Assembly: GCA_002099365.1 (NCBI GenBank)
Contig: MSED01000008.1
Location: 1,364,001-1,428,000 of the forward strand
Direction: 5' to 3'
Length of the DNA: 64,000 nt
Source: Phialophora verrucosa
Taxonomy: Eukaryota > Ascomycota > Eurotiomycetes > Chaetothyriales > Herpotrichiellaceae
The notes below the pieces were generated by a model that did not search any database, was not told where the DNA came from, and saw only the letters and a list, made by a program, of their open reading frames with translations. Within the stretch, counting starts at the first letter, position 1; every line of letters begins with the position of its first letter. Below are positions 1-11,583 of this stretch, piece after piece. A program made the translations under genes and the position numbers.

Positions 1-505
1 GCACCGCCGCACGCCGTCCTTGCCATGCAGCCGTTGTTTGAGATGGACCGGCTGGCCAGGGCGGAGGGCAAGGAGCCCATCCGAGTGCCCGTCGTGAGCA
101 ATCAGCCAGGCGTGCAGGCGACGTTACCCAGTCCGGAGAGTTGGGAGTTCTTCTCCAAGCACGAGGGGAATGGGAGTAGTTGGAAGAATGAGTTGACATT
201 GAGGAGGTGAGTTTTGTTTCTTTCCTGTAGGTGCATGCTCACAACATAGCAGCCTCGACGACATCTCGACCTACGCGCTGCCCATGTCGCACCTTGAAAC
301 CATCACACCGACTCCCGTGTTCTTCGGTATAGCCACCAGAGATACGAACAGTCCGCCCGACATGTCGATGAGGTGGTACGCCAAGCTGAGCGAGCCGAAG
401 GAGGTGGCCTTCGCGGACGCGGACCACTATCAGCTGATGTCTCATGGGAGAGATGTCCTGCATCCGAAGGAGGTGGCGTTTTTGAAGAGGTCGCTGAACT
501 TGTGA
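1..505 (+). CDS. alpha/beta hydrolase, 3' part only
   Basis: C-terminal part of an alpha/beta hydrolase whose 5' end lies outside the window. The frame is open from base 1. I place one intron at 207-249 (GTGAGT...CATAG, 43 nt, phase 2), giving exons <1-206 and 250-505. The joined tail has the usual last part of this fold: a strand ending in ATRDT, where the Asp fits the acid position, and later DADHY, where the His fits the catalytic base. The nucleophile elbow would be upstream and cannot be seen. The type resembles the YcjY/DltD-like hydrolases often annotated near fungal secondary metabolism genes, but substrate and pathway cannot be told from this fragment. The fold is fairly secure and the subfamily is inference. 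Confidence 0.65.
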
Positions 506-1918
506 ATGGAAATGCTGGACATTTTGGCTTCGACGTTTCGCAGATACTTGTCAAGAGACGTCCGTCGAGGTGCAACGCCTGGACGCCAGAGAAGGAAACC
601 TACCGTGGCATGGGCTCTTAGTCAGGCCGCGGCACATAAGAGACGTGAACATAGAGACGGCGTCTCGGTTGCCACATACATGTGCTTTATTTTCTCAGAA
701 GCCGAGTTTACATTCGTGGTTCGCCGTCAAGCAATCGTATCCGTGAGAACGCGCGTATCGCACGGCGGCAATTTCTTGATCCTTCTTCTACCATCAGAAT
801 AGTCCCGCCCGTCAGGACTCAGCATGACATTTGGGACAGTGGTACCAATGTGGTTCAAGAACCACAAGCATTCATTCCTATCAAACAGCGGGAGTCATCC
901 TTTCCGAGCCCTTTCTATCCACCTGGCACGCAGTTTATGATGCTCCGTTTCCATTGTCTGATGCCTGTCTCTTCAATGCTAGGAGCGGGTTGCGCGACCT
1001 TCGCCACCGAGCCCCATTGCCGCGCTCTATCCTATTCCCTTCATCGTTGCGTCGAGTCCTTTGCAGGACAGATCGGAAACCGAGACCCGACTGAATGGAC
1101 AGCTGTCTGGGCTTGGTCAGGGCTTGGGGTGTGACAAACGCGGCTCGGTGCAGGAAGGCGCCCGGCTACCTACAGATCCATCCCAGTGGCATGGATGAGG
1201 TGCGCCTCGGGGTCACATTCAAGAGAAGGGGGCACAACTCGGAAACTGGCAGGCTGCGGAAGCCTCGTGCGCCCGGCAAGCATCGCACCGCAGTTTGGAG
1301 GTCGACCATGTCGAAGAACGTACGGCGGAACACAACATTGCAAATGGAAATGTCGTTGTCGTTGGAGTGAATTGGGCAAAATTCATCTGATTCACCACTG
1401 TCCGTCATTCTTCGATCTTGAACAAGGCTGTCCTTACGCTGATCATGCAACACCATGCTCCTTCTCGGCGCGGTGTCGGCACGAGACGAGATGTACGGTC
1501 TGCTGGGGGCTGAGCAGCCTTTCCACAGGCGCAAGCTGCAACGTTGGATCGGTATCGAGACCAGCCTAATGCAAGACAGCGCCAGCCTCACCATTGGTAG
1601 GAGCTGCAGATGTAGGCTGCCCGCCATCTCTCCCTGTGCATCTGAAGTCTCTCGAAATACATTTTCAGCCTGACCGCTCGATCTCTTTCGTTTCTTTTCA
1701 CATCCTTCCTGAAATTGCCCAGTGACCAGTTATTGCTGGTAGCTCTCTGATGTGGATAGACGATGGCATCCTTCCAGGTGGTCCGACAAGGTTTGAGGGT
1801 TCCTGCATCAAATGGATACGGGGATGCTAATAGCCTGGAATAGTAGCTACGGGAAACGGCGAATATGAGCAGGTATCCGCGCAAGCGGAGGAATTCCTTC
1901 ATGTCAGTCGTACAGAGC
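506..1918. other. intergenic stretch, no recognised gene
   Basis: About 1.4 kb between the hydrolase fragment and the CorA-like gene. Several open frames of 70-175 codons exist on both strands (for example 682-1134 plus and 1588-2115 minus). None resembles a known protein or has clear splice structure. An extra 5' exon of the CorA-like gene could lie here; I could not identify one. Confidence 0.4.
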
Positions 1919-3445
1919 ATGGAGAGCCATGACCGGAGGAGCTCACCTTCACAGAACCCACCACGACAAGGTGTCCAACTTGTGTAAGGCTGGTGGTGCC
2001 TGCCGACGAACTCTATGATAATACTGATACTTCTCAGCTTTGCAGATTGGACCATTTTCGACGGGCGCTCGAGCCTGAGGGACCTTTTGTGTTCAAACTG
2101 GGCATATCCGCCCATGCTGTGGACTCAAACCTGCCGCAAGGCCAACGGCTATGCAGGCTCTGCCCGGCATCTTCAGGATGACAACAAGACAGTGGTAGAT
2201 TGTAAGTCTTCCACCCCCCCATTTCCTGCGAAATCGTGTGTAACTTGTCCCTCAACAGCATCATGGTTTCAGTTTCTGATCAAGCAGATGGAAGGAGGTG
2301 TCAATCCCTCTCAAAGTCAAGGTCGTTATCAGTGGTATGAGATGGGCTTTCACTTGTGCGTTCAACCCGGTGGCGTGGCAGTAGCATTCTGCTTTGAGAC
2401 GCCCTCAATTTTCCAAAAGAACCTTCGACAAGCGCTGTGCGGGACTGTGGGAACGAAACCGCCGACAGACCCCATGGCGGCACTCCAATGCTTGATCATT
2501 GGAGAGGTGGTCAAACTGTACGACGTATCAATATGGACGCTTCGGAATCAGATCCGGGACATTGAGAAGGTAAGGCTGCCCGTTTTGCCATGCCATATAG
2601 CGCCACTGGTCAGGGACTCACTGTTGCAAGAGACGATCCGGCCCCGAACATGTTGCCCTGGCAGTAGATTTCGCCCAACTCCATGATCTCGCACGTCACA
2701 TCATCCATGCCTGTGAGATAGTTGCTGTTGCTGTCGACACGGTGACCACATTGTCGGGTGATCATCGCACAAGTATGTGTGGATGCGCTGGTGCAACAGC
2801 AACACCAGTCAAGCCCAATTGTCCCCACAACCAAATCGTCTTCTGGTGCGGGCTGTTGCAGAACCTGGGACGCCGTGCACAATCTCTCAAAGAAAGACTC
2901 TCGAATGAAATCAACCTGGTAGGCCAGCAGTCACTACGAAGACAACTTCTGACACCTGGCAGGGGTACAACGTCGTCGTGCAGCGAGATACTCGAGAGAC
3001 GGTCCAGATCAGCAGATTGACGGCCGTTACGAGCAGCGCGGCAAGGAGAGACAGTGCATCTATGAAGACGATCTCTGTGGTCACTCTCGCTTTCCTACCT
3101 GCGACGTTTGTGTGTGTAAGTGCTTACCGGCCGAGAACTCGAGTTGCTGGAACCGGGCCTAACGACGTTCAGACCATCTTCAGCATGAGCTTCTTCACGC
3201 TCAACGTCAATGATCAGACGGGGCAAAAGCATTGGTTGATCTCAGACAGGTTTTGGATTTACTGTGAGTTTCACTGACAAGCTTGTGTCAAGGCCTCGAT
3301 GCCACTTCTCGATTCTGATACTTTCGCAGGGGTCATCACCGTCCCACTGACAATCCTAACTTTGGTGTGCTGGTCGTACGGGCAAAGGAAGGAAAAGAAC
3401 ACCGAAAGTTCCAGGGAAACGAGCTGGAAATCCCTGAGCCCATAA
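1919..3445 (+). CDS. CorA-like divalent cation transporter-type membrane protein
   Basis: Fungal CorA-like (Mg2+ transporter superfamily) protein, about 395 aa. Seven exons by my model: 1919-1983, 2038-2201, 2259-2569, 2631-2918, 2963-3115, 3173-3263, 3330-3445. The central soluble part carries WYEMGF, then RDIEK and QLHDLARHIIH. The C-terminus has the family hallmark MKTISVVTLAFLPATFV running into FSMSFF, then a second membrane helix (VITVPLTILTLVCW) and a basic tail. Classical CorA has a GMN motif at the pore loop; here the place is taken by FSMSFF, as in many filamentous-fungal members, so Mg2+ transport is not assured. The fourth intron boundary (2630) needs an AAG acceptor. The start at 1919 and first intron are the least certain parts. 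Joined this way no stop interrupts the frame, so I read it as intact. Confidence 0.7.
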
Positions 3446-3915
3446 GTTAGATGCTCTTTCGTCTCCAGCGCTTTTCTCGGCCCTGCCCCTGCATCTGCAC
3501 CTTATCGGTATCGGCTTGCATTTCAAGCTTTGTATCCATCTGCTCCTGTTCCCCGTCAAGCCTGCAACCGCAGGAGGCTATTAACAGATCAGTAACAGAA
3601 AGCGAAGTTGTTATTCCTGGCACAACACCTACCGGACGATTGAGAGGATTAATAGTGAAGAGCAGAAACACGCGAGCATCGAACCGCACCTCATATCCGC
3701 CCCTCTCACGATTCCACTTCGCTAGGTCGCCTTCATTTCTTCGCTCAGCCTTACCAAACACCACGTACAGCGTATCGGACACAAGAAATCGAAAACGAAG
3801 GGCACAAAAAGTCTAAAGCGTGACCGCGCTGGTTTCAGGTCTTACGCAGATCAGTGTGTGGGAAAACTCAGCTCCCTCCTCGCCCTGCAGTTCTACATCG
3901 ACACCTACAATATAG
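3446..3915. other. convergent intergenic region
   Basis: About 470 bp between the converging 3' ends of the CorA-like gene and kynureninase. I see only chance open frames and no repeat or RNA gene. It should hold both 3' UTRs. Confidence 0.5.
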
Positions 3916-5667
3916 CTATACCCCCACAGCCATCTTGAACACTCGCACAAACACCCATACATCATGGTACGAATTATACAGCGGTACAGGAGCAGCGCGG
4001 ATGACGTCCGGCTTCCTCTTGTCCACCACGATCCCTGCTTCCTCCAACTTGGCGGCTACTTTCTCCAGTAACCCCGGCTTGAGCAGTAAGCTGAGTTGAG
4101 CTCCCCGCCGAGCAGGGTCAAGCGGGGTGAGGATCCGGAAAGGTCTATCTCCGTCACTTGACGAGGTATCCTTGAGCAGCAGATGTTGCAGGTAGGCTGT
4201 CAATTTCAAGGACTTCCGCCGCAGTTCTTGGATCGACGTCTCTCCGAAGACAGACAACGAAGCGCACAGAGCCGTCAGATCAATCGCCGACGGATTGGAG
4301 ATCTGGAAGCCTCCCGCTCCAGGTATAGGTCGGAACTCTGGCGAACACGGACAACAATATCAGCATCTTCGGACCGAAAACCACAGGCCAGGTGCCTGAG
4401 CGAACTTACTGTTGTCCATCTGGAACCGAGACGCTCTGTCCCCGCCATACCACCCCGTCAGGCGATGGCGGAATACAGGCTCACCGGAACCGTTTGCATA
4501 CTCGACCTTGCCGTGTCTTTCATGCACGAACAGTCCGGCAATCGACCCGGGTCCCGCGTTCATGTACTTGTACGTGCACCAAGCCGCGAAATCGACGTTC
4601 CAGTCATGCAGCTGCAGGGGCACGTTTCCCGCCGCGTGGGCCAAATCCCATCCGATGAGCAGGCCTCGCGAGTGGGCGTGTGCCGTTATGCGCGCCACGT
4701 CGAGGAACTGCCCGCTGTAATATTGGATGCCGGGGAGCAAGATCAGGGCAATCTCCTCGGCATGCATGTCAATGACGGAGATTAACTTGTCCGTCGAAAT
4801 AACGTGATCTTGGTCCGGCTCGACCAGAAGCATCGCCTCCTTCGGGTCATAGCCGTGCCATGAGATTTGGGATTCGATCGCATACTGTCGGTGAAGCCTC
4901 TCGGATTAGCAGCCATCTAGTGTGTACGAAACCTGTTGGGAATGATGCTTGGGACGCCTCCGCCTCAGAATACTACAATGCAAAATGCCCAGGATAACGC
5001 GCATCTGAGAGCATGAACTTACATGATCGCTGGGAAAGGCCTTCCACTCCAACAGGATCTTATTCCTCGTCGCCGTGGGCCGGTAGAAGGACGCCAGCAG
5101 CAAATGCAGATTCACAGTGAGAGTGTTCGCGACGGCCACTTCGCCCGACACCGCACCGACAAGTCGACACGACTGCTCCGCCGCGACATCGGCCATGTCC
5201 TGCCACGGACTCAGCGGAGAGTGCGCAACTTGCGCGAAGTGCCCACCCACGCCGAGGGCCGCCCACGTGTCGAGCTGAGCCTGGACGTATTGCGCCGTGC
5301 ACTTCGGCTGCACGCCTAGGGAGTTGCCACAGAAATAAATGGCTTGGTCAGTGTCGTTCGACTTGGTCTCGCCGTTGGAAGAATCTGCTGCGTGGACAGG
5401 GGAGGACACGGGGCCGGGGAGGGGCAGAGGAAAGGCCCTCGCTTTCAACGACGCCCGCGTCGGGATGATGAATTTGGCGCGGAAGTCGCGCAGCGGGTCT
5501 GCTGCGTCGAGGGAACGGGCGTGGTCTTCGCTGTCGGTGTCAGTGTCTGTATATCTATCGCCGGCGCTGTTGACAAGGTGGAATATTTCCTTCGAGGGCG
5601 CTGACGGTGAAGATGAAGATCGAGTCGTCTCCGCGATGGCGTCCGCGCTGATGATGCCTGGAGCCAT
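3916..5667 (-). CDS. bna5: kynureninase
   Basis: PLP-dependent kynureninase, which cleaves 3-hydroxykynurenine or kynurenine to 3-hydroxyanthranilate or anthranilate plus alanine in the cytosol (NAD de novo route or tryptophan catabolism). Three exons on the minus strand: 5667-5023, 4884-4410, 4337-3916, about 513 aa, slightly long for the family because of a Ser/Thr/Asp-rich N-terminus. Visible family features: YFCGNSLG near residue 115, EWKAFPSDH joined across intron 1 to YAIESQ, GWDLAHA (Asp contacting the PLP ring), CTYKYMNAGPG with the Schiff-base lysine at about K321, and a GWYGG loop. Intron 1 is 138 nt, longer than its neighbours, and intron 2 is 72 nt. The start is the first in-frame ATG. 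It lies on the same strand as the dioxygenase gene upstream, which acts earlier in the same route. The symbol follows fungal usage; filamentous fungi often have two copies. Confidence 0.95.
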
Positions 5668-6559
5668 CGTGTCCACCTTGGATGTAAATGTGAATGAGAA
5701 CGTAAATACTCAGAGCAAGAACGATTGGAAGACACCGATGCTGGCGGGATCGAGCAGACGGGTCTGCTCTCCTACAGTCCTTTTAACTCCCCGTCGAATG
5801 TGATTGTTGACGATCGGGTTGTAACTGGCGCGGGTTGATCTTGATCTCGAAAGGGAACAAGTAGGCTTAAATTACCGCTCGTTTCAACTCAACTCCGTTC
5901 ACGCCAGAACCCGGGCCTTTTAACTATATCATATCATGAGCGACTTGCCTTGCGAGCGCGGAGGCCCAGAAACTCTGAGGATCGTTTCTCCGTCAATCCT
6001 CCGTGCCGTGTCCGTGCGTGTCCTGCAAGTGGAGAGGCTAACGGACCGTGTCTTGGTATGTAACCGTATTTCTCCTTTCACGGGGTGAGAACCAATCAAT
6101 CAATCCGCCAACACCCGGCCGAACCGCCTTGCGTTGTGCAGTTGCTCTGTCGGAGCAGGATTTCGACTCTTCATGACGTACTCGTGTTCAGGATGTGCCC
6201 TGCTTACGAGAGAACTTGGATGGCCGATCGTATGGAACGCATTTCACGTCAGGGACCACAACTAGGCATGTACGTACACACCCGTAACACCCAACGTGGA
6301 TGGAGCGGACCCAGCCATACTTGACAGTGGTTCGATACGACTGGTACTCCGTAGACATGAACAATTGACATCGAGGAGCTTGGAAAGAGGCATACCTGGA
6401 TCAGGGACGGCGATTATCTAAGTTGTCTCATTTAGAGGTGGACAATCGGCTCCTTCGAATGCAGGGATAGATAACTCAATACATAGCTGACGAGTGTTGC
6501 CCAGTCTCCCTCCTCCGACTCTGTCTGCAGGTGGATAACTGACTGACGGTGGCTGAAGG
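5668..6559. other. intergenic: kynureninase promoter and dioxygenase 3' region
   Basis: About 890 bp with only short chance frames, such as 6085-6324. It must contain the kynureninase promoter and the 3' UTR of the dioxygenase gene. A GTACTCCGTA motif sits at 6344-6353; similar motifs recur elsewhere in the window. Confidence 0.45.
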
Positions 6560-8016
6560 TCAGGTCCTGTAGTCTGTTGGTATGGTAGTCCTGGCGGTCT
6601 GGTCACGAGTCATTTTCAAGAACGGCATCACACTCGTGCCTCCCGTGCCGTGCAGTTGCCTTGTCATGGACGCATTGCCATCTGTGTCTTTCGCCGGCTT
6701 CTCCGTACATGCTGTCGCTAGGTTCTTTCCCTTTCGAGGAACGATGTATGGGGCAGGAGGACTCCGGGACGGCATGACGATGTAGCGAGCCACGATCTGG
6801 ATGTGGAGGTTGCGGAGATTTGCCAGCGCGGCGACCGCATCGTTATATGCGGCGGCGAGGTCGCCTGATGCACCAGTGGTGTTGGCCAACACATAGTCTC
6901 GAGCATTGCTCGACTGCTCTACGGCTGAGAGAAACTCGCGATGTGGCCTGGGCATGTAGTCTCGCATTTCCTGCCAGGGGTTAGACTCGAAATGAACGAT
7001 AGACGGTGAGTGCTGAGCGCTCGAAGGCATCACCAACCTGCAGATATCCCTTTGCCCTAACCCCCGCTGGCGCCGATGCGGCCTTTGAAGGCTCTTGCCG
7101 CCCGGGGTTATTGTGGTCAACGGAGAGGAAAATATCGCAAAGCTGAATCAGGGAACTTTGCGCGTTGCTTCCACCGCTATACTGTCTCCACTCGCCCCGG
7201 CCATTGCCCTCGTCATAGAAAACTCCTTGAGGCAAGCCAGCCGCGGCCATCCCTCTGGTACCTGCGCAGAAGGGGCGCACATTGTGGTAGAAGACCTGAG
7301 GATCGCATCGTTCATGCATGCGTTGGAGGAGTTTGCCGATGTCCTGAATGCCGCTTATCAAAGACTGCAAGCACGATAGGACGATACGGTCGTTTTTGGC
7401 ATCGACAGCCTCCACACATCGAAGCATAATCGATATGAGAGGAGCGCCCTTGGCCTCGATGGCGGTGGAGATCATGTAGAACCATTCTTCATCTCTGGTG
7501 TCGGTGAAGGACAGAAGTGACCTGAGGTTTTCCGGCTTGGCTGGATCTCTGCCTGGCGATTCCAGTCGGAAATTCCAGAGACTGAGAGTCGAAAACGTCG
7601 CCGTTGGAGGCAAGCCGAAGTGGTCTGACACGGCGAGGAACGGGCAGGTGAGTTGCGGTGGAAGTCGCTGTTGCGCCAACTGTCAGCATGTTTTGAGCCA
7701 GAAATGCCGTATCAAAACTAACTTCTGAAGGTTCCTCTCCTCCCCAGATATACGCGTGAGTCAAAAATCCCAAGACCACATACGCTCTCCGCCACTCTGC
7801 TTGAGAATTCAATCGAGCCGGATCAAGAAGGGGGAGCCCATCAATCTCCGATCTGGCTCTTTCACTGGAAATAAGTCGCGGCAGGTCCGCTACCAAGTCC
7901 TCCCAGGGGCTATAGTAAGGATCCCACAGGCGTTGCAGAGGGTCGTCATCTGGAAGAAAGCCTTTCCTAAGTGATATTCCGTGTCTTCGGAGGACGTCGT
8001 CAAGCCTTTCCCTCAT
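6560..8016 (-). CDS. bna2: indoleamine 2,3-dioxygenase family protein
   Basis: Haem dioxygenase of the indoleamine 2,3-dioxygenase (IDO) family, which opens the indole ring of L-tryptophan to N-formylkynurenine, the first step of the kynurenine pathway. Minus-strand exons 8016-7723, 7667-7038 and 6970-6560, introns of 55 and 67 nt, about 444 aa, normal for fungal IDO. Motifs seen: WGGEEPSE joined across intron 1 to RLPPQLT, SDHFGLPP, SLWNFRL, YHNVRPFCAG, and in exon 3 YMPRPHREFL with the proximal haem ligand at about H318, followed by the GTGGTSVMPFLK loop. Nothing essential is missing. Intron 1 uses a GTTAGT donor and intron 2 GTTGGT. Kynureninase lies directly downstream and a Zn2Cys6 regulator directly upstream on the same strand. 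Fungi have several IDO paralogues with different affinity; which one this is cannot be told here. Confidence 0.93.
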
Positions 8017-8476
8017 CCTAGACGTGACAGGACAGACTGAGCAGTGTGTCGAGACGTGACGGGGGACGGAATGACGGTATATTTTCGTCTAGACAAAACT
8101 GTCTTCTTGAGGAAGAGACAGGAACAACTCCGGCACTCAGTGATTCCTGCCTCTACATCATGAACAGATATGCTTCCATTGATAAGACCACGCAATTGCT
8201 CGGAAATCAACGGCATCTTCGGCCAGTACTGCCGTCAGCACCGGTCAGGGGGTGACACGGAGGCGGAGGCGGAGGCGGCAACGGAGTGCACTTTGGGCGG
8301 CGTTTTGCTTATCAATATTCCGACAAATGAAATCTCTCCGCAAGCATGGCGTTTAGGTAAATTTTACTCTCCCTAGAACGGGTTCCGGTTCATGTGGATT
8401 GTCGGCTTGATAATGTGATCGATAGTTTGCCAGCACGTGATAGCAAGTATCGGCTGAGGAATCCTTTGTAGTCCCT
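8017..8476. other. intergenic: dioxygenase promoter
   Basis: 460 bp between the 3' end of the regulator gene and the start of the dioxygenase gene. It contains the dioxygenase promoter. A short GGAGGC-type tandem run lies near 8260-8279. I see no gene. Confidence 0.45.
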
Positions 8477-10942
8477 TCAAGTGTACTGTCGGGGAAGCCA
8501 CCAATCATCCAGGTTCCCAACTAGATCTTCTCCAAGGGCAAAGTAGTTCTGAGCCAGGATCGATGCTTCTCCGTTTTCCGGCGGTAGCAGATCCGCTGTG
8601 GGGTTTGAAGGGCCCGTGGCGAATGTTGGTAGTTGCATGGCAGGCGCTGGGTCGGTGTTGTCGTTCCTGCGGCTGACGTCGGAGCCAATCCGTGTTGGCT
8701 CTGGCAAGAGACGTGGTCGTAGGACCTCTTCGGAATGGATTGGTTGACGGTAAGAGGCTAACGATGCACCAAAGTAAGATTTGGTGGCCGGAGGCAGTTC
8801 CGTGACAAAAGAGGACTCAATGATCTCCCAGAACAAGTCTAGGTCAATGAATACCCGGGAGTTGGGGACTTGCTGTGATGAAGGTTCACGGTACGAGGCT
8901 GACACGACCTGCTCAAATCGCTCGATCTTGAGAGCCTTCCAGCAACATTAGCAACGCCCATTGAAGACGAAGGTGCAAATCAGCGGTGCCAACACTCACC
9001 AGCTGCTCAATATAAGGCCAATACGAGCCCAAGCGTTTAATAAACGTGACACACTTTCTGAAGCATTCCTGCTTTGTCGACCTGATGGCAGAATTCTCAG
9101 AGTAGCTTTGCTGCAGGTAGACTGTTGCCGCGATTGCAGCAGAGTGTGCAAGGAAGGGGTTGTACAAATCGAATTCTTTCCTCTCACACGCGTCGAGTAT
9201 GTGTACAATCCACTCCGTATGCGTTGCGGTGAGGTCGGCCGTATGTTGCAAAAAGACCTCTGGGACCATCGTGACTCGAAAGTTTCTCAGGCGCAGGGAC
9301 AACAGGAGCGGGTGGTTGAGCAGGCAGAGAACCGTGTGGTAAAGCATTTGCAGAAGAATCCATGATGCCCAAAATTCATAATGTTGCTGCAGTTGGAGGG
9401 GATCCTGCTCTGCAAATCGAGCTGGACGGAAGCGATATTTGTAAGGCAGACGGGTCTCAGAGTCCATAAGCTCGGCCGTGATCTGCGCATAGTCGGACTG
9501 TGCGGACCAAGGTGGCAGCCCGCCTACCTTACCTCGCCTATGCGCATACCTGGCACTTTTCTGCCAGGTCTCGCTCAACTGGATAACATAAGCAACAACT
9601 CCTAGATCGGACGGTCCGCAGGCGTTGTTCGTGCTTTCTGGCTGCTCAAGAGCCGCGTCGGTCATGAGGGAGCTAAGACCTGCCGGAGGCCGTGGGCTTT
9701 CTGGAAGACCGGGCGTCTTTTCGTCGTGGATGAAGGCAAAAGTGCCGGCATGACTCCCATAGAGGTTCTTCAGAAGCACTACGCTCCAGTAGCATCTCAA
9801 CCGCTCTTGGTCTTCGTGGCCTGAATCAGGCTTCAGCCTTCGATGATCAGAAGACAGCCCGGAGGATAACGCCAGATCCATTGCCAGTGTACTATACGCG
9901 CTTGCCTGCGGCGTGCTCCCATCTGCTCCCATCAGCCAAATATGCCGAGAGATGCGGGGGCTTCTCGTACTGTTAAACTCGGCCATGCTTATGAGGCACA
10001 ATGCCTGTATAGTTGAGAGCTCAATAGGTCCACAGGCCACCCGCCGCATAATCATTTCCTTAGCCGGCATGGCGAACTCTTCATACTTACGGTTCCTGGT
10101 CGATCCATGCACCACGGATCTGGTGGTTTCGAAACGCGACGCAAGGGCCATCATCGCAAATAGCAGTTCCGGATCTCGTGAGAAGAGCGTGGCGGTCAGG
10201 TTCTCCGAGAACAGGGGAAGTGGCTGGTAATTGCAGTGCTTAAGGTAGAGCCGGGTGTAGTCCTTCACGGTATCCCAAGGGGGCAAGCTGCACATGGGAG
10301 ACGTCAACATAGGAGATTAACCAGCCGAACGGTCATAATTGCATACGTGATACCTAAAGTTAAATCCTGGAAGCGGCCATCTGATTCGGCAATACGTGGA
10401 GTGGTGGTGTCAGTGGACGTGGAAGTCAATCTTTGGGCAAACTCTGAGGTCGTCGGAGTCTGGAGGAGGATTGGATCAGGCGGTCGATCTCTCATCTCGG
10501 TCAGGCTTTCGACGTGGACATGAATGGGGAAAGGACCCTACCGTAGGGATCTTCGCAGCTCAGCCATCTGTTCTTCGAGCATGGCCAACCTATCGACCTG
10601 GATCACGCGGTCAACCCGTGCCAGGCACCATTGAACTGGATCTTTCTGTACCGTGCTCTGGTCAACAGCTTTTGGAAGCGAAGGGTGAGGTTGCGATGGA
10701 AGTGGAGCTCTCAATTCAATATGCGCTGGGCTCGCAGTACTTTGGCCAGGGCCTGGGGCGTAGGTACAATGTTGACCCAGCCGTGCACAATGAGAGCACA
10801 CTGGCCGTTCTGCTGGGCATCGTGACTTTTTGCGGCTGAAGAGGTAAATGAGCTAGATGGCCGCCGGGGAACGCTCCGAAGCTTACCGGCAAGGCTCGCA
10901 GGCCTGGCGCGTCCTCTTGATGGGTCGTGGGGAGCCCTCCAT
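8477..10942 (-). CDS. Zn2Cys6 transcription factor next to kynurenine genes
   Basis: Fungal Zn2Cys6 regulator, about 746 aa by my model. Exons on the minus strand: 10942-10887, 10835-10542, 10490-10347, 10287-9000, 8935-8477. The zinc cluster spans intron 1: C15-x2-C18-x6-C25-x6-C32-x2-C35-x6-C42. A short leucine-rich linker follows (LAMLEEQMAELRRSL). Exon 4 carries a fungal-specific transcription factor domain (LPPWDTVKDYTRLYLKH ... PLPLFSENL, then RLRCYWSVVLL). An in-frame TAG at 10538-10540 must be spliced out; a 51-nt intron 10541-10491 does so but ends in GAG. The last intron (8999-8936) has a good GTGAGT donor but an AAG acceptor; removing it restores ALKIERFEQVVSASYREP. Being upstream of and on the same strand as the dioxygenase and kynureninase genes suggests it may regulate them, which is inference. 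Confidence 0.8.
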
Positions 10943-11583
10943 CACCGGAGGAGCGGTCTATAGGAGCCCATCCGATGACAGTGACGAGGAAATCAAGTTG
11001 ATGGGCTCAGTGGAAGAAATGTCGCTCTAGGAGACAATACTGCGCAGTAGATGCTTGGCTGGAGTAGACATGCGATCAAACGCACAATGCTCTGATTGGC
11101 CGCAGCAATTCTACTCCGGATTTCCGCATCTTCTGCTTCCTCCGCTTCCTCCTCGACTCTCACGACTCGTGTTGCTCCTCCTCTTGATCATGTCAACAAG
11201 TACGAGTATCCTCCTGCTCGAATAGGCTCGCAGTTACGGTTCCACACTTGCGACAACCCAACAGCACGACAGGCTTTCGGCTGTTTCCCTGAATCTCTCG
11301 CTTGGCCATTCCGTGATGGGTGCTTGATCGACACCTCCGCATTTTCGCTCGCTTCTCCATTGATGTCATTGCTGATCGTCAAGCCTAAATTGTGAGCTCG
11401 AGCGCAGCTTCAGGTCTTGGAACCTGCCTCGTGGCGGATTGCTCGGAGCCCACTCGTGGTTGCAATGACTTTCCTTAAGAGTCGTGCTCCCGCCACTGTA
11501 CAGGTGAAGTACTACTCCCCTCTCACATGTCAACCCTCTGCTCCCCACGAGATAAGGGATCGACTTACCGAACCAACCTCATC
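10943..11583. other. divergent promoter region
   Basis: 640 bp between the regulator gene (minus) and the secreted glycosidase gene (plus), so it holds both promoters. There are C/T-rich stretches around 11125-11180. I see no gene; the 99-codon frame at 11096-11395 looks like chance. Confidence 0.45.

Noticed and set aside
682..2115. Open frames of 150-175 codons (682-1134 plus, 1166-1627 and 1588-2115 minus)
   Set aside because: No similarity to a known protein; the last overlaps the first exons of the CorA-like gene on the other strand.
2570..2670. Frameshift making the CorA-like gene a pseudogene
   Set aside because: An intron with an AAG acceptor at 2630 restores the frame and the conserved linker before QLHDLARH, so an intact gene is the simpler reading.
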